Source of the DNA: Escherichia coli
GTDB taxonomy: Bacteria > Pseudomonadota > Gammaproteobacteria > Enterobacterales > Enterobacteriaceae
Length of the DNA: 64,000 bases
Reading direction: 5' to 3'
NCBI GenBank assembly: GCA_021307345.1
Contig: CP089930.1
Span: 992,001-1,056,000 of the forward strand
In this document: positions 21,015 through 29,509 of the stretch, piece by piece
Position numbering within the stretch: the stretch's first letter is position 1
Layout of the letters: every line of letters begins with the position of its first letter
Made by a program: the position numbers and the translations under genes
The notes under the pieces: generated by a model
What the model was told of the DNA's origin: nothing
The model's database searches: none
The model's input: only the letters and a program-made list of their open reading frames with translations

Positions 21015-22412
21015 ATTTTTACCCGAGTCGCTAATTTTTGCCGCAAGGTGCTAAGCCGCGAGGAAAGCGAAGCTGAACAGGCTGCCGCCCGTCCCCAGGT
21101 AACGGTGATCCCGCGTGAGCAACATGCTATCTCCCGCAAAGATATCAGTGAAAATGCCCTGAAGGTAATGTACAGGCTCAATAAAGCGGGATACGAAGCC
21201 TGGCTGGTTGGCGGCGGCGTGCGCGACCTGTTACTTGGCAAAAAGCCGAAAGATTTTGACGTGACCACCAACGCTACGCCTGAGCAGGTGCGTAAACTAT
21301 TCCGTAACTGCCGCCTGGTGGGTCGCCGTTTCCGTCTTGCTCATGTGATGTTTGGCCCGGAGATTATCGAAGTCGCAACCTTCCGTGGACACCACGAAGG
21401 TAACGTCAGCGACCGCACAACCTCCCAACGCGGGCAAAACGGCATGTTGCTACGCGACAACATTTTCGGTTCCATCGAAGAAGACGCCCAGCGCCGCGAT
21501 TTCACTATCAACAGCCTGTATTACAGCGTCGCGGATTTTACCGTTCGCGATTACGTTGGCGGCATGAAGGATCTGAAAGACGGCGTTATCCGTCTGATTG
21601 GTAATCCGGAAACGCGCTACCGTGAAGATCCGGTACGGATGCTGCGCGCGGTACGTTTTGCTGCAAAACTGGGGATGCGCATCAGCCCAGAAACCGCAGA
21701 ACCGATCCCCCGCCTCGCTACCTTATTGAACGATATTCCTCCGGCACGCCTGTTTGAAGAGTCTCTTAAACTGCTACAAGCGGGATACGGTTACGAAACC
21801 TATAAACTGCTGTGTGAATATCATCTGTTCCAGCCGCTGTTCCCGACCATTACCCGTTACTTCACGGAAAATGGCGACAGTCCGATGGAGCGCATTATTG
21901 AGCAGGTACTGAAGAATACCGACACGCGTATCCATAACGATATGCGTGTGAACCCGGCGTTCTTGTTTGCCGCCATGTTCTGGTATCCGCTGCTGGAGAC
22001 GGCACAGAAGATCGCTCAGGAGAGTGGCCTGACCTATCACGACGCTTTCGCACTGGCGATGAACGATGTGCTGGACGAAGCCTGCCGTTCACTGGCGATC
22101 CCGAAACGTCTTACTACCTTAACGCGCGACATCTGGCAGCTACAGTTGCGTATGTCTCGTCGTCAGGGTAAACGTGCGTGGAAGCTGCTGGAGCATCCTA
22201 AGTTCCGTGCGGCTTACGACCTGTTGGCCTTGCGAGCTGAAGTTGAGCGTAACGCTGAACTGCAACGTCTGGTGAAATGGTGGGGTGAGTTCCAGGTTTC
22301 CGCGCCGCCGGATCAAAAAGGGATGCTTAACGAACTGGACGAGGAACCGTCAACGCGTCGTCGTACTCGTCGCCCACGCAAACGCGCGCCGCGTCGTGAG
22401 GGCACCGCATGA
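21015..22412 (+). CDS. pcnB: Poly(A) polymerase I, predicted AUU start
   Basis: Adds 3' poly(A) tails that speed RNA decay and controls ColE1-type plasmid copy number through RNAI. It has 465 residues if it begins at the ATT at 21015, as reported for K-12 ([13 protein letters not shown] follows), with GAGGTG 5-10 nt upstream. A TTG at 20994 is the nearest conventional alternative but has no ribosome site. The catalytic GGGVRD and DFDVTT motifs lie near 60-80, with a basic [14 protein letters not shown] tail. The stop overlaps the folK start (ATGA). Confidence 0.95.
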   Translation: MFTRVANFCRKVLSREESEAEQAAARPQVTVIPREQHAISRKDISENALKVMYRLNKAGYEAWLVGGGVRDLLLGKKPKDFDVTTNATPEQVRKLFRNCRLVGRRFRLAHVMFGPEIIEVATFRGHHEGNVSDRTTSQRGQNGMLLRDNIFGSIEEDAQRRDFTINSLYYSVADFTVRDYVGGMKDLKDGVIRLIGNPETRYREDPVRMLRAVRFAAKLGMRISPETAEPIPRLATLLNDIPPARLFEESLKLLQAGYGYETYKLLCEYHLFQPLFPTITRYFTENGDSPMERIIEQVLKNTDTRIHNDMRVNPAFLFAAMFWYPLLETAQKIAQESGLTYHDAFALAMNDVLDEACRSLAIPKRLTTLTRDIWQLQLRMSRRQGKRAWKLLEHPKFRAAYDLLALRAEVERNAELQRLVKWWGEFQVSAPPDQKGMLNELDEEPSTRRRTRRPRKRAPRREGTA

Positions 22413-22888
22413 CAGTGGCGTATATTGCCATAGGCAGCAATCTGGCCTCTCCACTGGAGCAGGTCAATGCTGCCGTGAAAGCAATCGGTGATATCCCTGA
22501 AAGCTGCATTCTTGCCGTTTCTTCGTTTTACCGCACCCCTCCGCTGGGGCCGCAGGATCAACCTGATTACCTCAACGCCGCCGTGGCGCTGGAAACCGCA
22601 CTCGCGCCCGAAGAGTTACTCAATCACACACAGCGTATTGAATTGCAGCAAGGTCGCGTCCGTAAAGCCGAACGCTGGGGGCCGCGCACGCTCGATTTAG
22701 ACATTATGTTGTTTGGCAATCAGGTGATTAACACCGAGCGCCTGACCGTTCCGCACTACGATATGAAAAATCGTGGATTTATGCTGTGGCCGCTGTTTGA
22801 GATTGCGCCGGAATTAATTTTCCCTGATGGAGAGACATTGCAAAGTTTATTAACGAGCAATGCTTCTTGTCCCTTACCACGCTGGTAA
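22409..22888 (+). CDS. folK: 6-hydroxymethyl-7,8-dihydropterin pyrophosphokinase
   Basis: Folate-synthesis kinase that transfers pyrophosphate from ATP to 6-hydroxymethyl-dihydropterin. The 159 residues equal K-12. Typical motifs are [26 protein letters not shown] with the two metal-binding aspartates, and [12 protein letters not shown]. The last 20 or so residues (after FPDGE, ending [10 protein letters not shown]) differ from the K-12 ending I remember (…KLNKW), while the upstream part is nearly identical. It is translationally coupled to pcnB. Confidence 0.96.
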   Translation: MTVAYIAIGSNLASPLEQVNAAVKAIGDIPESCILAVSSFYRTPPLGPQDQPDYLNAAVALETALAPEELLNHTQRIELQQGRVRKAERWGPRTLDLDIMLFGNQVINTERLTVPHYDMKNRGFMLWPLFEIAPELIFPDGETLQSLLTSNASCPLPRW

Positions 22889-23489
22889 TCACCCTCCCCT
22901 TTCTAATTATTCAAGCTAGTATGCGTAGTGAAATACGCATCAGTAATCTGGTTCTTGCCTCTGATATGCCAGTCATAATCTTTATGGTTAAAATTCCTTT
23001 CTTCTTTTAGATAATTAAGATCAAAAAAAAGTGAGATCCCCCCAAGAAAGGCACAAATGGGCAAAAAAAACACATGAAAATTAACGTATATATTAATAAT
23101 ATTAAACTTTATATTAAGATAATCTAATATGTAAATACAGAAAAACTAATGCATACAAAATGACACACTAAAATATATATATAATAAAAATGACACACCA
23201 CAATCAATCACAAGAAAAATAATAAAATTAAAAAATCAATGAGTTAACAATCAAGCCCCCCCTTATAAACACTCTTATACTCACCTAACCGCTTGCTCTA
23301 AAATAAATAGCTATTCAAATGATGAATGCAAGTGAAGGTAAATCAATAAATCACCCCAAATCATTCACACCATCAATTTTTATTTTCATCCTTATATTGC
23401 TAGTCTCTGCCGCGTTTTTGGAAGACGTAGAATAACAATAAATTAATATTTGTTATTGATTCGTCTCTCTTTTTTTATGGAGAATTTTA
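22889..23489. promoter_or_regulatory. AT-rich control region upstream of the fimbrial operon
   Basis: A 601-bp gene-free stretch, strikingly A/T rich compared with its neighbours, as expected for an H-NS-silenced fimbrial promoter. It holds a perfect inverted repeat just after folK (22921-22940). It also holds a 30-bp-spaced direct repeat AAAATGACACAC at 23157-23168 and 23187-23198, and poly-A and AT runs. TATATTGCTAGT near 23391 could be a -10 region. The ribosome site ATGGAGAA precedes yadN. No gene was found. Confidence 0.5.
22921..22940 (+). terminator. Inverted repeat after folK
   Basis: Perfect 7-bp arms ATGCGTA / TACGCAT with a 6-nt loop, 33 bp past the folK stop. There is no T-tract, so termination is only possible, not shown. 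Confidence 0.4.
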
Positions 23490-24068
23490 ATGAACAAAAA
23501 GCTACTTGCCATCGTATTAGCAGCATCTTCCCTTTCAGCCGGTTCAGTAATGGCTGGTGTTGACGGTGGGCAGTTGAATATCGGTGGTTTTGTTACCGCT
23601 GGTACTTGTGTAACGACAATAAATGGTGGCGGTAAAGACGTTACGGTTATGCTACAGACTGCACAAATTGCTGATGTCCCGGCAATGAGCAAAACTGCTG
23701 CAGGTGGGTTCCCGGAAGATATTAATATTAAAGTTGATTGTGCGACAGGTAATGCAACGGCTCAAAACGCAGTCATGAGTTTCAGTTCTATGTACCATAA
23801 CTCTAACCAGGGTACTTTGAGTAATGACGGCTCAGTTCAGGATCCAGCAGGTAATGTCGATATCGCTCTGCACCATGTAAATAATACTGGAGCACTGAAT
23901 CTGGTCGAAGTGAATAACCCGAGCAACCAGATCACTGAAGCATTCGACACCACCACTCATGTTGCGAACTTCCATTTAAAAGCATCTTATGTGAAGTCTG
24001 ATGCTAATGCCACCGTGACCTCTGGTCATGTGAAAACTAACAGCACCTATACCTTAACTTACAATTAA
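23490..24068 (+). CDS. yadN: YadN-type major fimbrial subunit
   Basis: Chaperone-usher pilin, probably the main shaft subunit. It has 192 residues with a signal peptide MNKKLLAIVLAASSLSAGSVMA, then a mature domain with two cysteines (TAGTCVT and KVDCATG) that form the pilin disulfide, and the C-terminal penultimate tyrosine (TYTLTYN) recognised by the chaperone. The sequence is clearly diverged from the K-12 allele as I recall it. It is the first gene of the operon, with a strong ribosome site, and is followed by a hairpin that may favour its expression over the downstream genes. Confidence 0.85.
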   Translation: MNKKLLAIVLAASSLSAGSVMAGVDGGQLNIGGFVTAGTCVTTINGGGKDVTVMLQTAQIADVPAMSKTAAGGFPEDINIKVDCATGNATAQNAVMSFSSMYHNSNQGTLSNDGSVQDPAGNVDIALHHVNNTGALNLVEVNNPSNQITEAFDTTTHVANFHLKASYVKSDANATVTSGHVKTNSTYTLTYN

Positions 24069-24096
24069 TTTTTATTAGAGTTGAATTAATTGTATT

Positions 24097-24125
24097 AAGA
24101 GGCTGTGCTTGCAGCCTCTTATTTA
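24097..24125 (+). terminator. Attenuator-like hairpin between yadN and yadV
   Basis: Stem AAGAGGCTG / CAGCCTCTT with a 6-nt loop followed by ATTTATG. Its position right after the major pilin gene is typical of fimbrial operons, where it keeps chaperone and usher levels below the pilin level. Confidence 0.7.
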
Positions 24126-24154
24126 TGATTTTGCGTTTTTCAAGGAGAGAAGAG

Positions 24155-24883
24155 ATGCAGATTTATCAGAAAATTATTCCGCTATTACTTGCAAGTACTT
24201 TATCTGTTTTCGCATCAGTTGCGCAGGCTGATATTGTCATTAACGGAACACGTGTTATTTATAAAGAAAAAGACAAGAATGTCACTATGCGCCTGGAAAA
24301 TAAAGGCTCGCACCCATTACTGGTCCAGTCATGGCTGGATACGGGTGACGATAATGCCGATCCGGCGACCATTAAAGTTCCGTTTAACGCTACCCCCCCG
24401 GTTTCACGCATCGACCCGAAACGCGGTCAGACAGTGACAATCACCTATACGAATAGCCAGACGTTACCAAAAGATCGCGAAAGTGTCTTTTGGTTTAATG
24501 TGCTGGAAGTACCGCCTAAAGTAAAAGATAAAGAAGCTGAAAATAAAAATCTTCTGCAACTGGCTTTCCGTACGCGCATTAAATTATTTTACCGACCGGA
24601 GGGGTTAAGTGGTGATCCATTTACGGCGCCATCCCAATTAAAATGGCAATGGAGCGGTAATAAAATCAAAGTAACTAACCCTACTCCATACTATGTCTCA
24701 TTTTCAGCCGTTGATGTTGTATCAGGCACAAAGTCTTATGTTGTAAATACTTCTATGATAGCTCCAAATAGCAATAGCGATTTTAGTGTGCAAGGGCTAC
24801 AAACATCTATAGGCGGCGCAAAATTACGCTATTCAGCAATTAGTGATTATGGCAGTGAAATTAAAGGTGAAAGCAATCTTTAA
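24155..24883 (+). CDS. yadV: Fimbrial periplasmic chaperone (EcpD/YadV)
   Basis: PapD-family chaperone that caps pilin subunits by donor-strand complementation. It has 242 residues from the ATG at 24155, preceded by AAGGAGAG; the reading from 24125 is rejected. The signal peptide ends near VAQA. Conserved elements are the basic ALIVING-RVIY start (VINGTRVIYKEKDKN) and FWFNVLEVPPK, near 100-115, which carries the family signature. It is followed by the usher gene. Confidence 0.9.
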   Translation: MQIYQKIIPLLLASTLSVFASVAQADIVINGTRVIYKEKDKNVTMRLENKGSHPLLVQSWLDTGDDNADPATIKVPFNATPPVSRIDPKRGQTVTITYTNSQTLPKDRESVFWFNVLEVPPKVKDKEAENKNLLQLAFRTRIKLFYRPEGLSGDPFTAPSQLKWQWSGNKIKVTNPTPYYVSFSAVDVVSGTKSYVVNTSMIAPNSNSDFSVQGLQTSIGGAKLRYSAISDYGSEIKGESNL

Positions 24884-24931
24884 ACCTGATTTTATTGATG
24901 ATTTTTTTGCGATGCGAGCATAAAAAAAAAG

Positions 24932-27523
24932 ATGGCTCATTGTAAATTAACAAGGATCGCTATTATCTTCTCCTGCATTTATGCCCAAAGCACGAATGCA
25001 ACAGAGACGATTGAGTACGACCCAAGCTTTCTCATGGGCTCTTCCGCCAGAGGAATAGACTTATCGCGCTATTCTGATGGCAACCCGGCAATGCCTGGAA
25101 ATTATGACGTAAAAGTTTACGTCAATAATATTTCCGCCAGCAGCCAGAACATCGAAATGATTGATGTGGGCAAGAGAAACGCCGAAGCCTGTATTTCGCG
25201 AAAAATACTGAGTCAGCTTCATATAAAACAACCTGATCTCCGGGACGGAGAAGCAGTATTACAAAAACGCAATGAAAGCGCAGATGATTGCCTTGATATC
25301 GCAAAAGCTATTCCACAGTCACAGGTTTATTTCGATACTAACGATCAAAAACTGGAACTGACAGTTCCGCAAGTCTGGATCATGCGTAATTATCAGGGCT
25401 ATGTTGATCCTTCACTATGGGAGGATGGTATAAATGCAGCCATGCTCTCCTATCGTATGAATGCCTGGCGCAACACGCAGCATAACGACGAAAACCAGAC
25501 TTTTTATACCGCCTTCAATACCGGTATTAACCTCGGAAACTGGCATCTGAGAAGCAACGGTAACTACAGTTGGCAGCAGGATATTGGCAGCAATCTGGAT
25601 TTCCAGAACAGCTATCTTCAGCGTGAACTGCCATTTATTCGCTCACAATTAGTGGTCGGGGAAACCTATACAACCGGGGAAACTTTCGACTCCGTTAGTA
25701 TAAAAGGGGTACGCCTGTATAGCGACGACCGCATGTTGCCACCGTCAATGACCGGATTTGCGCCTGTTATCCGTGGTGTTGCTAACAGCAACGCTAAGGT
25801 TACCGTAACACAGGGCGGCTACAAAATTTATGAAGGCACCGTTCCTCCGGGTGAGTTCGCCATCGACGATATTTCCCCTTCCGGCTACGGCAACGACCTG
25901 TTAGTCACTATCGAGGAAGCAGATGGTTCGCGTCGCACTTTCTCTCAACCCTTCTCGTCCGTTATTCAGATGCTGCGCCCTGGCGTGGGTCGCTGGGATA
26001 TCAGCGGCGGGCAGATTGATCGCGACGATCTTCGCGATGATTACAATCTTCTACAAGGTACATGGTATTACGGCATTAACAACACCTTTACTGGCTACAC
26101 CGGCATTCAACTCACCGATGCTGACTACCAGGCCTTCCTGTTAGGGGTCGGGGTAAACACGTCAATTGGCGCCGTGTCGTTTGATGTGACGCAATCTCAG
26201 GCCAGGATATATGAGGACAAGACCTACACAGGGCAGAGCTACCGTGTTTCATGGAACAAAATGTTTAATGAAACCAATACGTCTTTAAATCTTGCCGCTT
26301 ATCGCTACTCCACCAGCAACTACCTGGGGCTCAATGACGCACTGAATCTACAGGATGATGCCAAACATCTACCCGCCAATGAACGGCAAACGATGAACAC
26401 GTACCAGCGTCTACGCAACCAGTTTACGATCAGCCTCAACCAACCGTTGAAATTTAAAGAGATAGATTATGGTTCTTTTTATCTGAACGGTAGCTGGACA
26501 GATTACTGGGGCGGAAGCAGCAGCCGGAGCTACTACTCAATGGGCTACAGCAAAGGGACGGATTGGGGCTCCTGGAGTGCTTCCATTCAGCGTACCTGGA
26601 ATGAAGATGGCGAGCAGGATGATAGTTTCTATCTGAGCGTCAGCCTTCCTATCGAAAAATTGTTTGGTGGTAAACGACGTGAAAGTGGCTTCCAGTACGT
26701 TGACGCACGAATGAACACCGACTTTAACGGCAGCCACGCTTTCAGCGCCAGCACCAACGGTGCCAGCGGTGATGGTAAATACAGCTACAGCGTGAGTACT
26801 GATTACATCATCAATAAAAACAGTACCGATCTGGCTGATATCGGGGGCTACATAAGTTACGAATCTCCCTGGGGAACGTTGTCTGCTTCCGCAAGTGCAG
26901 ATACTGACAGTAACCGTCAGATGTCATTAAGCACTGACGGCGGTTTTGTTCTGCATCAGGGAGGGGTTACGTTTTCTGGCGACAGCTTCAGCGACAGCGA
27001 TACATTGGTTCTGGTAAAAGCCCCTGGCGCTGCAGGCGCACGAATAAACTATGGTAACAATACCATCGATCGCTGGGGATATGGCATCTCCTCATCCGCA
27101 TCGCCTTACAAGGAAAATAACATCAGCCTGGATATTAAAGGGCTGGAAAACGATGTCGAGCTAAAAAGTACCAGTTCCCGCACCGTACCGCGCTACGGTG
27201 CTATCACACTGACCAACTTTGAAACTGACCAGGGGCGCTCAGCAATGGTGACCCTACACCGCAATGACGGCCAGCCATTGCCGTTTGCCGCAGATGTCAC
27301 CGATGAACAAGGTAATGTCCTTGGTTATATCGGCCAGGGTAACCGGGCCTTTATCAGAGGTATAGAAGATAAAGGGGTGTTGCGGGTGAACTGGTTCGAT
27401 GAGAACAGACAAGCTCAGCATTGCCTTGCTCATTATCAGGTTCCGATGACAGCTACTGAAGAAAGTGGCAACCGGTCCCTGTTGTTGGATAACGTACTGT
27501 GTACGGTATCTGTGACTCGCTAA
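24932..27523 (+). CDS. htrE: HtrE outer-membrane fimbrial usher
   Basis: FimD/PapC-type 24-strand usher that assembles and secretes the pilus. It has 863 residues with a signal peptide ending near AQSTNA. The N-terminal subunit-binding domain (DPSFL, SRYSDGN-P) is followed by the barrel and plug (VRGVANSNAKVTVTQGGYKIYE) and a C-terminal domain with two cysteines. K-12 HtrE is about 865 residues, and this copy is diverged along its length. No Shine-Dalgarno is visible before the ATG, which directly follows a nine-A run; the true start is therefore the weakest part of the call. Confidence 0.9.
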   Translation: MAHCKLTRIAIIFSCIYAQSTNATETIEYDPSFLMGSSARGIDLSRYSDGNPAMPGNYDVKVYVNNISASSQNIEMIDVGKRNAEACISRKILSQLHIKQPDLRDGEAVLQKRNESADDCLDIAKAIPQSQVYFDTNDQKLELTVPQVWIMRNYQGYVDPSLWEDGINAAMLSYRMNAWRNTQHNDENQTFYTAFNTGINLGNWHLRSNGNYSWQQDIGSNLDFQNSYLQRELPFIRSQLVVGETYTTGETFDSVSIKGVRLYSDDRMLPPSMTGFAPVIRGVANSNAKVTVTQGGYKIYEGTVPPGEFAIDDISPSGYGNDLLVTIEEADGSRRTFSQPFSSVIQMLRPGVGRWDISGGQIDRDDLRDDYNLLQGTWYYGINNTFTGYTGIQLTDADYQAFLLGVGVNTSIGAVSFDVTQSQARIYEDKTYTGQSYRVSWNKMFNETNTSLNLAAYRYSTSNYLGLNDALNLQDDAKHLPANERQTMNTYQRLRNQFTISLNQPLKFKEIDYGSFYLNGSWTDYWGGSSSRSYYSMGYSKGTDWGSWSASIQRTWNEDGEQDDSFYLSVSLPIEKLFGGKRRESGFQYVDARMNTDFNGSHAFSASTNGASGDGKYSYSVSTDYIINKNSTDLADIGGYISYESPWGTLSASASADTDSNRQMSLSTDGGFVLHQGGVTFSGDSFSDSDTLVLVKAPGAAGARINYGNNTIDRWGYGISSSASPYKENNISLDIKGLENDVELKSTSSRTVPRYGAITLTNFETDQGRSAMVTLHRNDGQPLPFAADVTDEQGNVLGYIGQGNRAFIRGIEDKGVLRVNWFDENRQAQHCLAHYQVPMTATEESGNRSLLLDNVLCTVSVTR

Positions 27524-27545
27524 ATCCGCAAATTTTGGAAAAGCT

Positions 27546-28106
27546 ATGAGACGGAAAAGTATTCCCTTTGCTTTAGGCGCACTTATGCTAACCGCTCCGG
27601 TGTTCGCTGTTGATGTCGATGTAAAGTTCATCGCCACAATCGTACAGCCAACCTGTGATATGTCGGTGATCCCCTATGGCGGTTCAAACATCAGTAATGC
27701 AGGAACGAACGCCTATAAGCTAACTATTCCCGATATTCGTCTCGATCAATTGCGTGCTAAAGGTGCCGAGAGCCAGGCAAACTTTACATTGAAGCCTGCT
27801 AACTGTAATGGGCTTACAGGACTGAAAACGACAATAAAAGCGGAAAAAACATCTACCGAACAACCCGTGTTAGCCATACCGTCTTCAGCCACTGGCAAGG
27901 CCTCAAACATTGGCGTTGCTTTCCGCCGCCAGTCATCATCGGACGATGTCTACTTTGGCTTAAATAATAACACCACCATTGTATGGACGGCCGATGAAAT
28001 GAGTAAAGGATTAAACTTAAGCGCAGCGATGCGTGAAGTTACGCCAAATACTGGCACGATCGGCCCATTTGATGCCAAAGTCACGTTTAATTTCACCTAT
28101 GAGTAA
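27546..28106 (+). CDS. yadM: YadM-type minor fimbrial subunit
   Basis: 186-residue pilin-like protein with a signal peptide to about VFA. The first cysteine is in QPTCDM, the second in KPANCNG, and the C-terminus ends FNFTYE with the penultimate tyrosine used for chaperone binding. It is 22 bp after htrE and 12 bp before yadL, so co-transcribed. Probably a minor or tip-proximal subunit; the exact place in the pilus is unknown. Confidence 0.85.
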   Translation: MRRKSIPFALGALMLTAPVFAVDVDVKFIATIVQPTCDMSVIPYGGSNISNAGTNAYKLTIPDIRLDQLRAKGAESQANFTLKPANCNGLTGLKTTIKAEKTSTEQPVLAIPSSATGKASNIGVAFRRQSSSDDVYFGLNNNTTIVWTADEMSKGLNLSAAMREVTPNTGTIGPFDAKVTFNFTYE

Positions 28107-28118
28107 CGGGGTAATCTA

Positions 28119-28703
28119 ATGAAAAGAGTAAAATTAGCCTGGTGTGTCGCGAGTGTTTTGACCTGCGCTACTCTTGGTATCAACCCAGTGCAAGCGACCG
28201 TTGACGCATTAGATTTGACTATTGTTACCAATATCACCGCCGGGACCTGTAAAGTTGAGCTGCAGGACACGGGTAGTGCAAAGATTGACACCGTCAATTT
28301 CCAGAACGTCTATATTCCCGAAGTGATCAGCAAAGCAAAGGTGCAAAAATTCCAGTTGGCATTTAGCGGCTGTGATGGTCTGCCACAGAATCAGGCGGTA
28401 TTTACCCTAAGCCCGGGAAATGGCGCAACTTGTGATGGCAACGGCAATGGGAAAGCATTTGCTAACGCCGCATCGACCAACAAAGCGGAAGCGGTAGCCG
28501 TCGAAGTTTGGGACTCTGCGACACCAGACAGTGGTAAGCAAATCGAGTGTAAAGCTAAAAACTCGACCACTGTGAACATGACGAATAATGCCAAAGTGTT
28601 TCCGCTTAGCGCACGGTTGGTACGCGATAGTGGCAAAGCAGATACTGACGTCAGAGCCGGTGATTTTAACACCCCTGCGGTGTTTAACATCACTTACCAG
28701 TAA
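28119..28703 (+). CDS. yadL: YadL-type minor fimbrial subunit
   Basis: 194-residue pilin homologue with a signal peptide ending near VQA, the cysteine pair in TAGTCKVEL and FSGCDG, an additional pair (ATCDGN, IECKAK), and the C-terminal FNITYQ. The spacing to the next gene is 31 bp. The extra cysteines suggest a second disulfide. Function assumed from the operon and from the pilin fold. Confidence 0.84.
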   Translation: MKRVKLAWCVASVLTCATLGINPVQATVDALDLTIVTNITAGTCKVELQDTGSAKIDTVNFQNVYIPEVISKAKVQKFQLAFSGCDGLPQNQAVFTLSPGNGATCDGNGNGKAFANAASTNKAEAVAVEVWDSATPDSGKQIECKAKNSTTVNMTNNAKVFPLSARLVRDSGKADTDVRAGDFNTPAVFNITYQ

Positions 28704-28734
28704 ATTTTGACGTAGCCAGTGCAAAAGTGATGTT

Positions 28735-29313
28735 ATGAAAAGACATAATTTATTTGCCGCTTTAACGATAAACATAGCCTTGATGTGTTCCGCCGCCTAT
28801 GCGGAGCTTAATGTTGATTTTAATGCTAAAGTTCTCAGCTCAACTTGCAAAATGGAAATCGACAATAACGGTATCATTAATTTAGCCACTGTAGGGCTGG
28901 ATTATTTCGCCAACAGCACGACAGCGGAACAATATTATACGGGCGGCAAAAACTTCTCCATTCTGTTATCTGGTTGTTCCGGTACAGCATTAACCGGAAC
29001 AAAACAGTTGCACTTGGACTTTAAACCCAGAACGGGCTCTTTTGCACCTGGCTCATCGCAGATATTCCCAAACGAGGACATCAACGGAGCCAGTAATATC
29101 GGAATAGTCATTTTTTCGGTTAATGACAGTAATAATAAGTTTAATGTCTGGTCTCCTGCAGGAGTTTCCCGGTCTGTATACACTATCGACGCCGATAAAA
29201 TGAATGACTCACGCTGGAATTTTTATACCAGAATGCAAAAAGTCAATAACGCTGCCAGCGTTGGTAGTGGCAAAGTGACAACCAGCGTACTGGTCGATGC
29301 ATGGTACGAATAA
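28735..29313 (+). CDS. yadK: YadK-type minor fimbrial subunit
   Basis: 192-residue pilin homologue with the signal peptide MKRHNLFAALTINIALMC, cleaved near SAAYA. Cysteines are in SSTCKME and LSGCSG, and the C-terminus ends VDAWYE. It shares with K-12 YadK the middle segment SNIGIVIFS and SVY…MNDS-W (short matches from memory). It is the last clear pilin before the adhesin; 196 bp with no firm gene follow. Confidence 0.84.
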   Translation: MKRHNLFAALTINIALMCSAAYAELNVDFNAKVLSSTCKMEIDNNGIINLATVGLDYFANSTTAEQYYTGGKNFSILLSGCSGTALTGTKQLHLDFKPRTGSFAPGSSQIFPNEDINGASNIGIVIFSVNDSNNKFNVWSPAGVSRSVYTIDADKMNDSRWNFYTRMQKVNNAASVGSGKVTTSVLVDAWYE

Positions 29314-29340
29314 CCAGCGTAAGGAAATGGAAAAATCAGG

Positions 29341-29499
29341 ATGGAACCTATGATTTTAACACAATTAGAAATTCTCAATGAGCAGGTGCAATTGACAAGC
29401 ACAATTTCACTATCGCCTGGACGAACGCCTCAGGTTAGCTATGCCAGCTATTCTTTAGTAAGACAATTTATTATGCACTCATACAACAAACATATTTAA
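29341..29499 (+). CDS. Possible 52-residue small ORF between yadK and yadC
   Basis: An open frame begins MEPMILTQLEIL and ends HSYNKHI, stopping 10 bp before the yadC ATG. A GGATGG-like purine run precedes it. No family was recognised and coding bias cannot be judged. It may be a remnant of another pilin or simply leader sequence. Confidence 0.2.
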   Translation: MEPMILTQLEILNEQVQLTSTISLSPGRTPQVSYASYSLVRQFIMHSYNKHI

Positions 29500-29509
29500 A
29501 GGAGTGAAT

